Shown here piece after piece: positions 36,772 to 48,618 of a stretch of 64,000 nucleotides of DNA. The stretch's first letter is position 1; the number at the start of each line of letters is the position of its first letter. The stretch covers positions 18,290,376 through 18,354,375 of the forward strand of contig CM025850.1 in NCBI GenBank assembly GCA_003952965.2. The letters run 5' to 3'. The notes under the pieces are model-generated. The model searched no databases. It was not told the DNA's origin and worked only from the letters and a program-made list of their open reading frames with translations. A program made the position numbers and the translations under genes. The DNA is from Morella rubra. Its lineage: Eukaryota; Streptophyta; Magnoliopsida; Fagales; Myricaceae.

Positions 36772-39178
36772 GCTGAACCAGGGGTGGATGTAGTCCTCTG
36801 GGTTGCCCCCATCGTAAAGTATGGCAGAGAATGCATGAGGACACGGAATCCCCGTCAAATCCCACTTTCGGCAGCCACATCTTCTAAGCTGTAGGTTGAC
36901 CACAAACTGTTGGTGTCTGTGCTCCACTTCGAACAACCCTTGACCAGCATAGGTTGGAAGGCAGTGACAAGACTCCTCGGCTGCAGCCTCAAGCTTCTCA
37001 AGTATCTTAGGGCAGATGGTCTTGTCATACTTTTCCATCCCGACCCTTTTTAATTGGTACCGTCGCATCAGCTTTTTCTAGATCATCTCGAACATCGTGA
37101 TGATTGGCTTGTCACGAGCTTTGAGGATGTATGAATTGAAGCACTCAGACAGATTGTTCACTAGGAGGTCTGATTTCACGTCCGGATTGAAGTACGCTCT
37201 TGACCATTGTCTTGGGTCAATGTCATTAAGCCACTTCCATGCCTCTGGTGACAACTTCTTCAGTTCATCCATCACTTGGACAAACTTCCATTCCGTATAT
37301 GCAGAAGCAGCAGCCCACAACTTATCTTTCAAGGCGACGCCCCGATGACTAGCATCTCTGTAATTGGCGTAAAGGTGCCTTATGCATATTCGGTGGTCAG
37401 CATTGGGCATGACTGCCTCGAAACTCGGGATCAGTCCCTACAAAACAACATAAACATAGGAAATTAAATTTAGCGAAGATATATGTAGTAAATGGATATT
37501 AACAGGCAAGTTCCATCACCTTCTGACGATCCGAGATAAATGCCCAGCCACAAAATGGAGGTTGACCCAAGTCCGAGATCAAAGTCTCTAGGAACCAACT
37601 CCAACTGTCTTTGACTTCGGCCTCCACTGCGGCCATTGCAAGCAGGTACATATTATCGTTTGCATCTCTAGATACTGCTGTAAGCAGTTGCCCTTTGAAC
37701 GGGCCCTTCAAGAAACACCCATCAAGACCAATCAATGGCCTGCAACCCTCTTTAAAACCGTTTTTCATCGCTGCCAGTGAAACATACATTCGCTGGAACG
37801 TGGGTGTCAACTCGGGAGGTATCCTCTCCAGCTTCACTAGAATACAACTCCCTCTGTTAGTCTCCCTCAACGTCGCTGCGTAGTCCCACAAACAGCGATA
37901 CTGATCTGAATGCTTGCCAAAGATCTTGGCCCGTGCCGCTCTCCTAGCCCGATACACTTGACTTTCATTCACATCCACCTTCCACTGCCTCTTCACCTCT
38001 TGTCTTATAGAGTCCACCGGCATGTTAGGCTGTGACTTGAATTGCTCAAGATAGTTAGTAGTGATGAACCTTGATCCAACTATCGAGCTCCTATACTTCC
38101 TAGTGCACAGGTGGGTAGCACTGAAACTTCTTATCTGGAAGGTCTTCTCGCCTTTCATCCACCTTCCATAAACTCTATATTCACACCTCGGTGCATCTCT
38201 GCAGATGATGATCACCTTATCAGAACAATTCTTCTTGAACCGTATATCCTTCCCCTTCAATACATTCTCCAATCGCACAGCTTCTCTAAACATCTGAGAT
38301 GACGGAAACTTCATCCCAAGCTTCAAAACAGGGCACCCAAGTCTGAAGCGTGGAACTCAGGTCCAGGGTACGCTTCAGGTAGACTATTGATCACATCATC
38401 CTCTGCCTCAATAACTTTGGGAGACTCCAAAACATCGCTTCTTCCAATATCCGAGACACTATCTGCAGCACAAAATAAACAGTTATATTGTATAGTAAAA
38501 TGAGCAAAAACAAAAAACTTTACAATAAAAATCATACAAAAAATAAGTACCATCGCTGATACATTCTTCAGTGATTGGCTGCTTTCCTTTAGATGGGTCG
38601 CGAGGAATTTCAGATGGTCCTGGATCACCTCCATCAGCACCTCCATCGTCACCTCCATTAGTCCCTCCATCGTCACCTCCTCCATCAGCCCCACTAGAGG
38701 TATGACCTCCAGCAGAAGAAGGTCCTGCACCGTCATTACGAACGGTGGCCACCTCAACGTCAAAAAGCTCGTCATCGCTGCTAAGGACTTGATTCCAAAA
38801 CGGATCATTCATCCCCAATCTACGTCTCTCACGTTCTTCAACACCTTCTGCAACATCCTCCCCATTCAGCTCACCCTCTGGAATTTCACTGAATGAAACT
38901 AAGTACAGCACCACAACAGCTTCTCCCGCATGACACCTCACCATTGCCAGAACGTCATGATCAGATGACACAAGGACAACACCATCATCGAGAGTTTTCC
39001 CTGGCTGCTTGTAGTAGATCAGGTCACCAGGCTTATATCCATATGCTTTCACAATATCCTCCAGTTCAAAAAATGACAAGCAATCTGCATCATATGCTTC
39101 GTCATACACCGACACATCTCCACCCACGTAAGAACACCCGAAGTTCCTACTAAATCTACCGCCATAGTGCACCTCAAA
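36772..39178 (-). pseudogene. mudrA-like MULE transposase, left copy, partial
   Basis: On the minus strand: PB1-like N-terminal domain (FEVHYGGRFSRNFGCSYVGG, from about 39178), acidic GGDDGG-rich linker, an 88-bp intron at 38463-38550 with normal GT-AG ends, MuDR DNA-binding domain and MULE domain (37499-38326; LIGLDGCFLKG, AFISDRQK). An intron at about 37428-37509 follows, then 37078-37410 and the SWIM zinc finger (CGCRKWDLTGIPCPHAF, 36774-37068). The SWIM finger is intact here, unlike in the right copy. The start codon and splice acceptor just upstream are deleted, and a TAG (near 37078-37080) interrupts the frame at the same site as in the right copy. Confidence 0.85.
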
Positions 39179-40418
39179 TAAAACACACACCTGGGTTAGT
39201 ATATAAATTTCAGATCACATTGTGAAATGTAAAACTATATAAAAAATTAAATTAAGCTCACCTTAAACAATGGATAAGTCTATAAATGCCCCACAGAGCA
39301 GTACTCCCAACTGTGCAGTTATAAGCAACACACCTGCCAGGTAAAATAAAACACTGGGTTAGTCTATAAAATTCAGATCACATTGCGAAATATCCTATTT
39401 GATTCCCCCCCATAAGTTTGGAAAGAAACAAAATGCTGGAATACTACTAGAACAATGTTTCAGAATAAACAAGATATCCTATTTGATTCCCCCCATTAGT
39501 AGAGGAATATTAGCTTAATTCATTGATTATACCTCCAATAGATGGCATTTCCTGACTCCCATAACAGGAAAGGTTCAATGTTCAATACCATACCATAACA
39601 GAAGAATGAATTATAAAACAAATAACTCATATCAGCAGTACTCTAGAATTCTAGCTGGTAGGTTGACATATAATAAAGGACCTAATGTTGCTGAATTAAA
39701 TACATTATGTTAATCCATCCTGAACTGAACCTGTTATCAACCCTAACCAGACCCACATATAATTAGGCTAGTATATTGCTGCAAAATTAGGAAAAACTAC
39801 GGGGAGACATCTCCACCCACGTAACATAAAAATAAGTGCATTAAAATTCAGCACACATCCAGTAAAGTATAAAAATAAAACAACAGACAGGGTAGGAGCT
39901 TAGTGCATCGACCATAAACATTAAAATAAGTGCACTTGTGGTGGGAAACCAACTTGTGCAGTTTTTTTATCTGCAGAACGTGAACAAAAGAGACCCACGT
40001 GCTTTCGAAAAGGTAAACAAAAAACATATACAATTACATTATGGGTTATAGGACCACTTCGGCAAACCAAAATTCCACACCAGAGAAGACAAATTCCACC
40101 GAAGAAGACAAATTCTACGATTCAATACTATTTATGCATGCAAGTCACTTAAAAATGCGCTACGCTGCAAAACCACATCTACAACGCGAAAACCCTAAAA
40201 TCAGAAGAACTCATCTTCAAAAAATCAGAAGAAGCCCATCGCATACCTTTAGCAAAGTTTGATTGATGATTATTGCTCAACAGATGCGAAATGCTCAGCG
40301 CCGAAGACCTTGCCCTGTAAGTTCGAGTGTTGAGTTAAGTTCGAGTGTTCAAATGGAGAACTGTCGGGAGGAGAAATAGATTTGGGTTAAGTGTTGGAGG
40401 GAGGGAATCGAGTCTTCG

Positions 40419-40631
40419 AGAATAATGGAGGGCAAAACGGGGAGAAAATTTTTAAGTGCCTCACGTGGACGGCACGTGCGCTTAATACCGTCAGTCTTAA
40501 CGGAGAAATTGGCTTCGGGGTGGCAATCGACGGAAATCAGAAGTTTGGGGGCCCAATGTCACGAAATCAAGACAAGGGGGTGCAAAGTGTCAGGTACCCC
40601 ATAGTTCAGGGGTGCAAAGTGTAATTTTCCC
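40419..40631. repeat. MULE terminal inverted repeat, left-arm copy
   Basis: About 213 bp, nearly identical to 55694-55907 and inverted relative to 48421-48618. The outer end is GGGAAAATTACACTTTGCAC when read inward. Confidence 0.9.
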
Positions 40632-40640
40632 TATAAATAT

Positions 40641-43251
40641 TCGTACCTTGATAATGAAAACCAAGTCAATTCACACAATTCTTCTTCTACTGTATGCACC
40701 ATAACATGGAATCAGAGCCTTGATTTTTATTTTTTTTCCACCACGTCTCACTCAAGTCTAATCTCTTCTCCAGAGGTTTCCCCTCCCCCGTCCAGACCAC
40801 CTTCTCACATGCCCCAACCACCACTTGATACCAACTCTCTATTTTTCCTTCATTCTTCGGATTATCCTGGAGCCATATTGGTCTCTACTCTTCCCAATGG
40901 TGACAATTTTCTCAAATGGCAGATGACCATGAAAATTGCCTTAAACGCCAGCTTTGTTGATGGTTCTCTACCCAAGCCAACAACCTCTTCCACTAATATT
41001 CAATTATGGGAACACTGCAAAGACATGGTTTTGTCACTGATCCTCAATTCCCTTGAAAAATCCATTGTTGACAGCCTCATTTACCTTGATAGTCCTCTGC
41101 TATTTGGCTGGATCTTTAAGATCGTTTTTCTCAATCCAACAATCCCCGCATCTCTCAACTTAAACATGATATTGCAACTCACACCCAAGACACAAGCTCT
41201 CTAGCCAACTATTTCACAATTATCAAAGGCTACTGGGATGAGCTTTCAGTGCTACAAACGGTTCCTTCTTGCACCTGTACTGCTCTCAAAGAGACCCAAT
41301 AGGTGTGAAACTGAAAAAATATTTTAGTTCCTCATGGGCCTACATGATTCCTTTGCCTCCATGCACAGTCATCTCCTAGCCATGGATCCCCTGCCTCCTC
41401 TTGCTAAGATTTAATCCACCCTCCACCAAGAAGAGTAGCAGCACCTCCTCCACCTTCCATCTCTTCAGCCCGACGCCACTGCCATGGTAGCAAATTGTTC
41501 TCACTTTTGCCCGTCTAAATCTCGTGGTCGTGGTAGAGGAAGGCCCTGATGTTCTCACTACCACCGTGATGGGCATTGTCAAGAACAATGCTACTGCCTC
41601 CATGGCTTCCCACCAGGCCACCATCTCTCCTCCCGTGCTCTAGGCAGCAACTCCGACAGCTATCCCGCTGCTTCCCATGCTCCAGCACCTCCATCGGCAA
41701 ACCAGATCTCAGTTCCTAGTGAAACATCTACAAACGGCGCCGCTATGCCTCCAGGCCTCTCACACGAGCAATTTCAACAACTTATGGAACTTCTTAGTTA
41801 CAAAAATGCCCTCTAGTCTCTAATTCAAAAAACTTTGTTGGTAAACTCGCTTCTTGTTACACGGTTACATTACTTCCTGATACTGAATGGGTTCTAGATT
41901 CAAGGGCTTCTGACCATAAGATTTCTACCCGATCTACCCTTACAAATCTTACTCAACCCTGTCCTATTATTCTTCCAAATGGCGATATTGTTTATATCTC
42001 TCATTCATGCGTTGTTCTTTTATCTCCAAATTTAATTCTTGACAATGTCCTTTTTGTTCCTCAATTTAAATTTAATTTAATGTCTATTAGCACACTTACT
42101 ACTGCTCTTAAATGTGTTGTAATTTTTTTCTCAACTTTCTATTTTTTTCAGGTCCTTGCAACAAAGAGGCTGATTGGGACTGGTGAAGTTCACGATGGCC
42201 TCTACTATTTCAAGCCTTTTTCCGCCTCCAGTTTTTCGTCTCATCATGCTCCATCGCCCCCTTTATGGCATGCTCACCTAGGTCACCCCTCTTTTCAATG
42301 CATTCCCAAAATTCTTAATGTTCCGACTACTAATTTTAATTGTAATGTATGTGCTCGTGCTAAACATACTTGTTTCCTTTTTTCAATAATTTGAATAAAA
42401 GCGTGGTTTGTTTTAATCGTATTTATTGTGATATTTGGGGTGGTTATTCCACTCCATCTTTTTTCGGCGCACATTATTTTTAACGATAGTCGACAACTAT
42501 TCTCGTAATACATGGGTCTATTTGATGCATTTTAAATCTGACACATATTATTGCCTCATGCATTTTTTTTCTCTTGCTTGTACTCAATTTAATCAACCCA
42601 TTAAGATTGTACGGACTAACAATGGTCAAGAATTTCTTTCCACTAAAATGCAAACCTTTTTTCATGATCATGGTGTTTTTCATGAAAAGTCATGTGTCGC
42701 CACCCCTCAATAGAATGACATTGCCAAACGAAAACATCGCCACCTTCTTAATGTGGCCCGATGTCTTCATTTTCATGCCGACCTCCTCACTTTTTAGGGT
42801 GAATGCATATTGACCACCACTTACCTCATTAATTGCACACCATCTCCTAGCATTGCACATAAATCCCCATATGAACTAATTTTTCACAAACCTCCCTCCT
42901 ACCATCATCTCCGCATTTTGGTTGTTTATGTTATGCTCAAACTTTATCCTCTCATCGCGACAAATTTTTCCTGCATGCTCGGCATTGTCTTTTTCTGGGT
43001 TATCCACCTCATCATAGTGCATACCGCATCTATGATCTTGAAACTCATAAAGTTTTCATTTCTCGCGATGTCACTTTCGAGAAAACTTTTTTCCCTTTCC
43101 ATGACCCCACTCTGCACCCCTCCTCCAACCCCATTACACCTTTACCCATTCCTAAGCTCCCTCTTTCCCCTTCTCCCACCATCGCACTATCCTCACCTTC
43201 ATCTATCCCGTCCCCGATCTCGCCTTCTTCTATCCCACCACCACATACGCT
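40641..43251 (+). mobile_element. Ty1/copia element, left-arm copy
   Basis: The end of the 5' LTR (40641-40706, ending CATAACA) is followed by a primer-binding-site-like TGGAATCAGAGCC at 40707. Gag of the Retrotran_gag_3 type follows (FFLHSSDYPGAILVSTLPNGDNFLKW, cut; 40809-41204). Protease-like (about 41880-42060), GAG-pre-integrase (42150-42390) and integrase sequence (DNYSRNTWVYLM, near 42480-43040) come next. The element is broken by several lesions and is cut off at 43252 by a gypsy-type LTR, so RT and RNase H are missing. The MULE sits inside its 5' LTR. Confidence 0.8.
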
Positions 43252-44486
43252 GTGAGACCCCAACCTTATTTCTTTCATTTTATGACTCCTCAAGTTTGTA
43301 TTGCTCTAATTATTATTATTACTCTAATTTTGAGAGAGGCATGTATGGGGAGATTAATCTAAAGTTATGTCTAGGTGGAATTTTCCCCTAGCGTTTTTAT
43401 GAGTTTTAAGCTAGGATTTAAATGTTATATTATTTGCAATTGTTAAAGTTTGAGTAATTGAGATTAATTATTTAGGCTAATTATTTTAATTAATGGAATA
43501 TGTCCTAAGTTACAATATTTGGAAGAAATTAATAAATATTATTTGGAAGGAATTTTAATTTTTTAATTAGGGCTTTAACCTTGAAAATGTGTGAGACTTA
43601 GGGTTTAAAATGGGATGGCATGATTTGGGAATTTATATGGTAGCTGGAAATAAAAAGGAAAAAAAAAAAGAAAGAAAGAAAAGTGAAAAGAGGGGGAAAT
43701 CACGTGAAAGAGGGAAGAAGAGGGGGGGGCAGCCTTGTCTTTTCCCCCCCCAAAAGCCAAACGCCTAAACCCCTTCCCCCCCCCTCTTTTGCCGCATTTT
43801 CACTTCCCTTGCCCTAAAAACCGCACATCTCACTTGCCTAAGACACCCAACCGAGAAGGAAGAAGAAGAAGAAGAAGAAGAAGAAGAAAAGAAGGAGAGA
43901 AGAGAGAGAAAGGGAGAAAGAGGAGAAACATAAAGGTAAAATCCGGCCCTATCTGCTGGCCGAAAATCACTACCCCATCTCTCCCATTTTCTTCTTGTTT
44001 TCTTTTAATGGTTGGTTGTTGGTTTTGGGTAGTTGCCTAGGTTGTTTTCTCCTTGTGTTTTGGGTGTTTAGTGTAGATCTTGCTAGTATTTAAGGGTAGT
44101 ATAGATCTTACATGAAAACATGGGGGAATATGGCCAGATCTGGAAATCCTACTCAAGAGAAACCATTTATGAACCCTAAGTGTTTGATAAAAAGCTTAAA
44201 AGAGGGCTGAAATCGGTTGGTGTGTGTATGGCCGAATTTATTGGCTTGATGTGTTAGATTTATGCATGTTAGTCTTGTTGAGAACCACCAAGCCCTAAGT
44301 GTTAGATATATGGTCAGATCTGAAAATATGCAAGAGGATCCAATAATGCACCTTAGGTGTTTGATAAAAAGTCCAAGAAAATGGGTAAATGCAATAGTTT
44401 AGCTTGATGAAGATGGAATCTTGGTTTTGTTGTAAACTTTGAATTGGAGTTGTATAAGAGGGAAGAATGTGAGAGAATGGTTGCTG
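43252..44486 (+). mobile_element. Gypsy-type LTR segment, left half of the palindrome centre
   Basis: Begins TGTGAGACCCCAACC directly against copia integrase sequence, the start form of plant gypsy LTRs. It contains an A/G-rich stretch, a (GAA)n run at 43859-43895 and an AAACATAAAGGTAAAATCCGG leader (cut). There is no coding sequence. It pairs with 44604-45801 in inverted orientation but with clear substitutions and a deletion of about 35 bp in the partner. Its inner end is simply the palindrome centre, so the LTR's 3' part may be the spacer or missing. Confidence 0.6.
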
Positions 44487-44603
44487 TTATGGGATGTTAA
44501 ATTAGCCTTGGATGATTGGTGGTGACATGAAGAGATTAGGGTTTTGTTGTTGGAGGTTTGGAAGGTTAAGAAGATCATTGTTGTTGCTGGAATTTAACCC
44601 CTG
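44487..44603. other. Spacer at the centre of the palindrome
   Basis: 117 bp of unique, T/G-rich sequence with no symmetry of its own and no recognised function. It could be the next part of the LTR at 43252. Confidence 0.8.
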
Positions 44604-45801
44604 CAGCAACCCATTCTCTCACATTCTTCCCTCTTATACAACCGATTCAAAGTTTACAACAAAACCATGATTCCATCTTCATCAAGCTAAAACTATTGCA
44701 TTTACCCATTTTTTGGACTTTTTATCAAACACCTAAGGTGCATTATTGGTCTCTTGCATATTTTCAGATCTGACCATATATCTAACACTTAGGGCTTGGT
44801 GGTTCTCAACAAGACTAACATGCATAAATCTAACACATCAAGCCAATAAATTCGGCCATACACACACCAACCGATTTCAGCCCTCTTTTAAGCTTTTTAT
44901 CAAACACTTAGGGTTCATAAATGGTTTCTCTTGAGTATGATTTCCAGATCTGGCCATATTCCCCCATGTTTTCATGTAAGATCTATACTACCCTTAAATA
45001 CTAGCAAGATCTACACTAAACACCCATGAACACAAGGAGAAAACAACCTAGGCAACTACCAGCAAAACCACAACCAACCATTAAAAGAAAAAAAAGAAAA
45101 TGGGAGAGATGGGGTAGTGATTTTCGGCCAGCAGATAGGGCCGGATTTTACCTTTATGTTTCTCCTCTTTCTCCTTCTTCTTCTTCCTCTCCTTCTTCTT
45201 CTTCTTTTTCTTTCTTCTTCTTCTTCTTCTCGTTGGGTGTCTTAGGCAAGTGAGATGTGCGGTTTTTAGGGCAAGGGGAAGTGAAAAATGCGGCAAGAGA
45301 GGGGGGAGGGAAAGGTGTTAGGCGTTTGGCTTTGGGGGGGGGGGGGGAAGGGGTGGCTGCCCCCCCCTCTTCTTCCCTCTTTCACGTGATTCCCCCCTCT
45401 TCACTTTTCTTTCTTTCTTTTTTTTTTTCCTTTTATTTCCAGCTACCATATAAATTCCCAAATCATGCCATCCCATTTTAAACCCTAAGTCTCACACATT
45501 TTCAAGGTAAAGCCCTAATTAAATTCTTCCAAATATTGTAACTTAGGGACATATCCCATTAATTAAAATAATTAGCCTAATTAATCTCAATTACTCAAAC
45601 TTTAACAATTGCAAATAATATAACATTTAAATCCTAGCTTAAAACTCATAAAAACACTAGGGGAAAATTCCACCTAGACATAACTTTAGATTAATCTCCC
45701 CATACATGCCTCTCTCAAAATTAGAGTAATAATAATAATAATTAGAGCAATACAAACTTGAGGAGTCATAAAATGAAAGAAATAAGGTTGGGGTCTCACA
45801 G
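44604..45801 (-). mobile_element. Gypsy-type LTR segment, right half of the palindrome centre
   Basis: Reverse complement of 43252-44486, ending GGTTGGGGTCTCACA at 45801 against copia integrase sequence. Poly-G (45335-45348), poly-T and (TTC)n tracts differ in length from the left half. Confidence 0.6.
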
Positions 45802-48411
45802 CGTATGTGGTGGTGGGATAGAAGAAGGCGAGATCGGGGACGGGATAGATGAAGGTGAGGATAGTGCGATGGTGGGAGAAGGGGAAAGAGGGAGCTTAGG
45901 AATGGGTAAAGGTGTAATGGGGTTGGAGGAGGGGTGCAGAGTGGGGTCATGGAAAGGGAAAAAAGTTTTCTCGAAAGTGACATCGCGAGAAATGAAAACT
46001 TTATGAGTTTCAAGATCATAGATGCGGTATGCACTATGATGAGGTGGATAACCCAGAAAAAGACAATGCCGAGCATGCAGGAAAAATTTGTCGCGATGAG
46101 AGGATAAAGTTTGAGCATAACATAAACAACCAAAATGCGGAGATGATGGTAGGAGGGAGGTTTGTGAAAAATTAGTTCATATGGGGATTTATGTGCAATG
46201 CTAGGAGATGGTGTGCAATTAATGAGGTAAGTGGTGGTCAATATGCATTCACCCTAAAAAGTGAGGAGGTCGGCATGAAAATGAAGACATCGGGCCACAT
46301 TAAGAAGGTGGCGATGTTTTCGTTTGGCAATGTCATTCTATTGAGGGGTGGCGACACATGACTTTTCATGAAAAACACCATGATCATGAAAAAAGGTTTG
46401 CATTTTAGTGGAAAGAAATTCTTGACCATTGTTAGTCCGTACAATCTTAATGGGTTGATTAAATTGAGTACAAGCAAGAGAAAAAAAATGCATGAGGCAA
46501 TAATATGTGTCAGATTTAAAATGCATCAAATAGACCCATGTATTACGAGAATAGTTGTCGACTATCGTTAAAAATAATGTGCGCCGAAAAAAGATGGAGT
46601 GGAATAACCACCCCAAATATCACAATAAATACGATTAAAACAAACCACGCTTTTATTCATATTTATTGAAAAAAGGAAACAAGTATGTTTAGCACGAGCA
46701 CATACATTACAATTAAAATTAGTAGTCGGAACATTAAGAATTTTGGGAATGCATTGAAAAGAGGGGTGACCTAGGTGAGCATGCCATAAAGGGGGCGATG
46801 GAGCATGATGAGACGAAAAACTGGAGGCGGAAAAAGGCTTGAAATAGTAGAGGCCATCGTGAACTTCACCAGTCCCAATCAGCCTCTTTGTTGCAAGGAC
46901 CTGAAAAAAATAGAAAGTTGAGAAAAAAATTACAACACATTTAAGAGCAGTAGTAAGTGTGCTAATAGACATTAAATTAAATTTAAATTGAGGAACAAAA
47001 AGGACATTGTCAAGAATTAAATTTGGAGATAAAAGAACAACGCATGAATGAGAGATATAAACAATATCGCCATTTGGAAGAATAATAGGACAGGGTTGAG
47101 TAAGATTTGTAAGGGTAGATCGGGTAGAAATCTTATGGTCAGAAGCCCTTGAATCTAGAACCCATTCAGTATCAGGAAGTAATGTAACCGTGTAACAAGA
47201 AGCGAGTTTACCAACAAAGTTTTTTGAATTAGAGACTAGAGGGCATTTTTGTAACTAAGAAGTTCCATAAGTTGTTGAAATTGCTCGTGTGAGAGGCCTG
47301 GAGGCATAGCGGCGCCGTTTGTAGATGTTTCACTAGGAACTGAGATCTGGTTTGCCGATGGAGGTGCTGGAGCATGGGAAGCAGCGGGATAGCTGTCGGA
47401 GTTGCTGCCTAGAGCACGGGAGGAGAGATGGTGGCCTGGTGGGAAGCCATGGAGGCAGTAGCATTGTTCTTGACAATGCCCATCACGGTGGTAGTGAGAA
47501 CATCAGGGCCTTCCTCTACCACGACCACGAGATTTAGACGGGCAAAAGTGAGAACAATTTGCTACCATGGCAGTGGCGTCGGGCTGAAGAGATGGAAGGT
47601 GGAGGAGGTGCTGCTACTCTTCTTGGTGGAGGGTGGATTAAATCTTAGCAAGAGGAGGCAGGGGATCCATGGCTAGGAGATGACTGTGCATGGAGGCAAA
47701 GGAATCATGTAGGCCCATGAGGAACTAAAATATTTTTTCAGTTTCACACCTATTGGGTCTCTTTGAGAGCAGTACAGGTGCAAGAAGGAACCGTTTGTAG
47801 CACTGAAAGCTCATCCCAGTAGCCTTTGATAATTGTGAAATAGTTGGCTAGAGAGCTTGTGTCTTGGGTGTGAGTTGCAATATCATGTTTAAGTTGAGAG
47901 ATGCGGGGATTGTTGGATTGAGAAAAACGATCTTAAAGATCCAGCCAAATAGCAGAGGACTATCAAGGTAAATGAGGCTGTCAACAATGGATTTTTCAAG
48001 GGAATTGAGGATCAGTGACAAAACCATGTCTTTGCAGTGTTCCCATAATTGAATATTAGTGGAAGAGGTTGTTGGCTTGGGTAGAGAACCATCAACAAAG
48101 CTGGCGTTTAAGGCAATTTTCATGGTCATCTGCCATTTGAGAAAATTGTCACCATTGGGAAGAGTAGAGACCAATATGGCTCCAGGATAATCCGAAGAAT
48201 GAAGGAAAAATAGAGAGTTGGTATCAAGTGGTGGTTGGGGCATGTGAGAAGGTGGTCTGGACGGGGGAGGGGAAACCTCTGGAGAAGAGATTAGACTTGA
48301 GTGAGACGTGGTGGAAAAAAAATAAAAATCAAGGCTCTGATTCCATGTTATGGTGCATACAGTAGAAGAAGAATTGTGTGAATTGACTTGGTTTTCATTA
48401 TCAAGGTACGA
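45802..48411 (-). mobile_element. Ty1/copia element, right-arm copy
   Basis: Inverted twin of 40641-43251: integrase (45802-46620), GAG-pre-integrase (46620-46860), gag (47848-48243), primer-binding site just left of 48346, and the end of the 5' LTR at 48346-48411. The rest of this LTR lies beyond the inserted MULE at 55917-56068. Broken; RT and RNase H are absent. Confidence 0.8.
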
Positions 48412-48420
48412 ATATTTATA

Positions 48421-48618
48421 GGGAAAATTACACTTTGCACCCCTGAACTATGGGGTACCTGACACTTTGCACCCCTTGTCTTGATTTCGTGACATTGGGC
48501 CCCAAACTTCTGATTTCCGTCGATTGCCACCCCGAAGCCAATTTCTCCGTTAAGACTGACGGTATTAAGCGCACGTGCCGTCCACGTGAGGCACTTAAAA
48601 ATTTTCTCCCCGTTTTGC
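48421..48618. repeat. MULE left terminal inverted repeat
   Basis: Reverse complement of 55694-55907 apart from a few differences. It is about 13 bp shorter at its inner end than the left-arm version (40419-40631). Confidence 0.92.

Larger units (their letters stand above)
36772..40631 (-). mobile_element. Mutator-like element (MULE), left-arm copy, cut by the gap
   Basis: Inverted copy of the complete MULE at 48421-55907. The outer terminal repeat (40419-40631) ends GTGTAATTTTCCC and is followed by TATAAATAT (40632-40640), the reverse complement of the TSD at the right-arm copy. The second end is not present before the gap. The neighbouring sequence at 40641 is the copia LTR, as in the right arm. 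Confidence 0.88.

Noticed and set aside
35714-37068. Apparent reading frames of 340-440 codons on both strands
   Set aside because: They run through the 1000-N gap; the unknown bases merely contain no stop.
39100-39190. Left-arm MULE frame extending upstream to a GTG as a start
   Set aside because: Plant genes start at ATG; the real start is deleted here, as the right arm shows.
43859-43925. Lys/Arg/Glu-rich peptide frames around the GAA repeat
   Set aside because: Low-complexity translation of a simple repeat in an LTR; no start context and the frame is not kept in the other arm.
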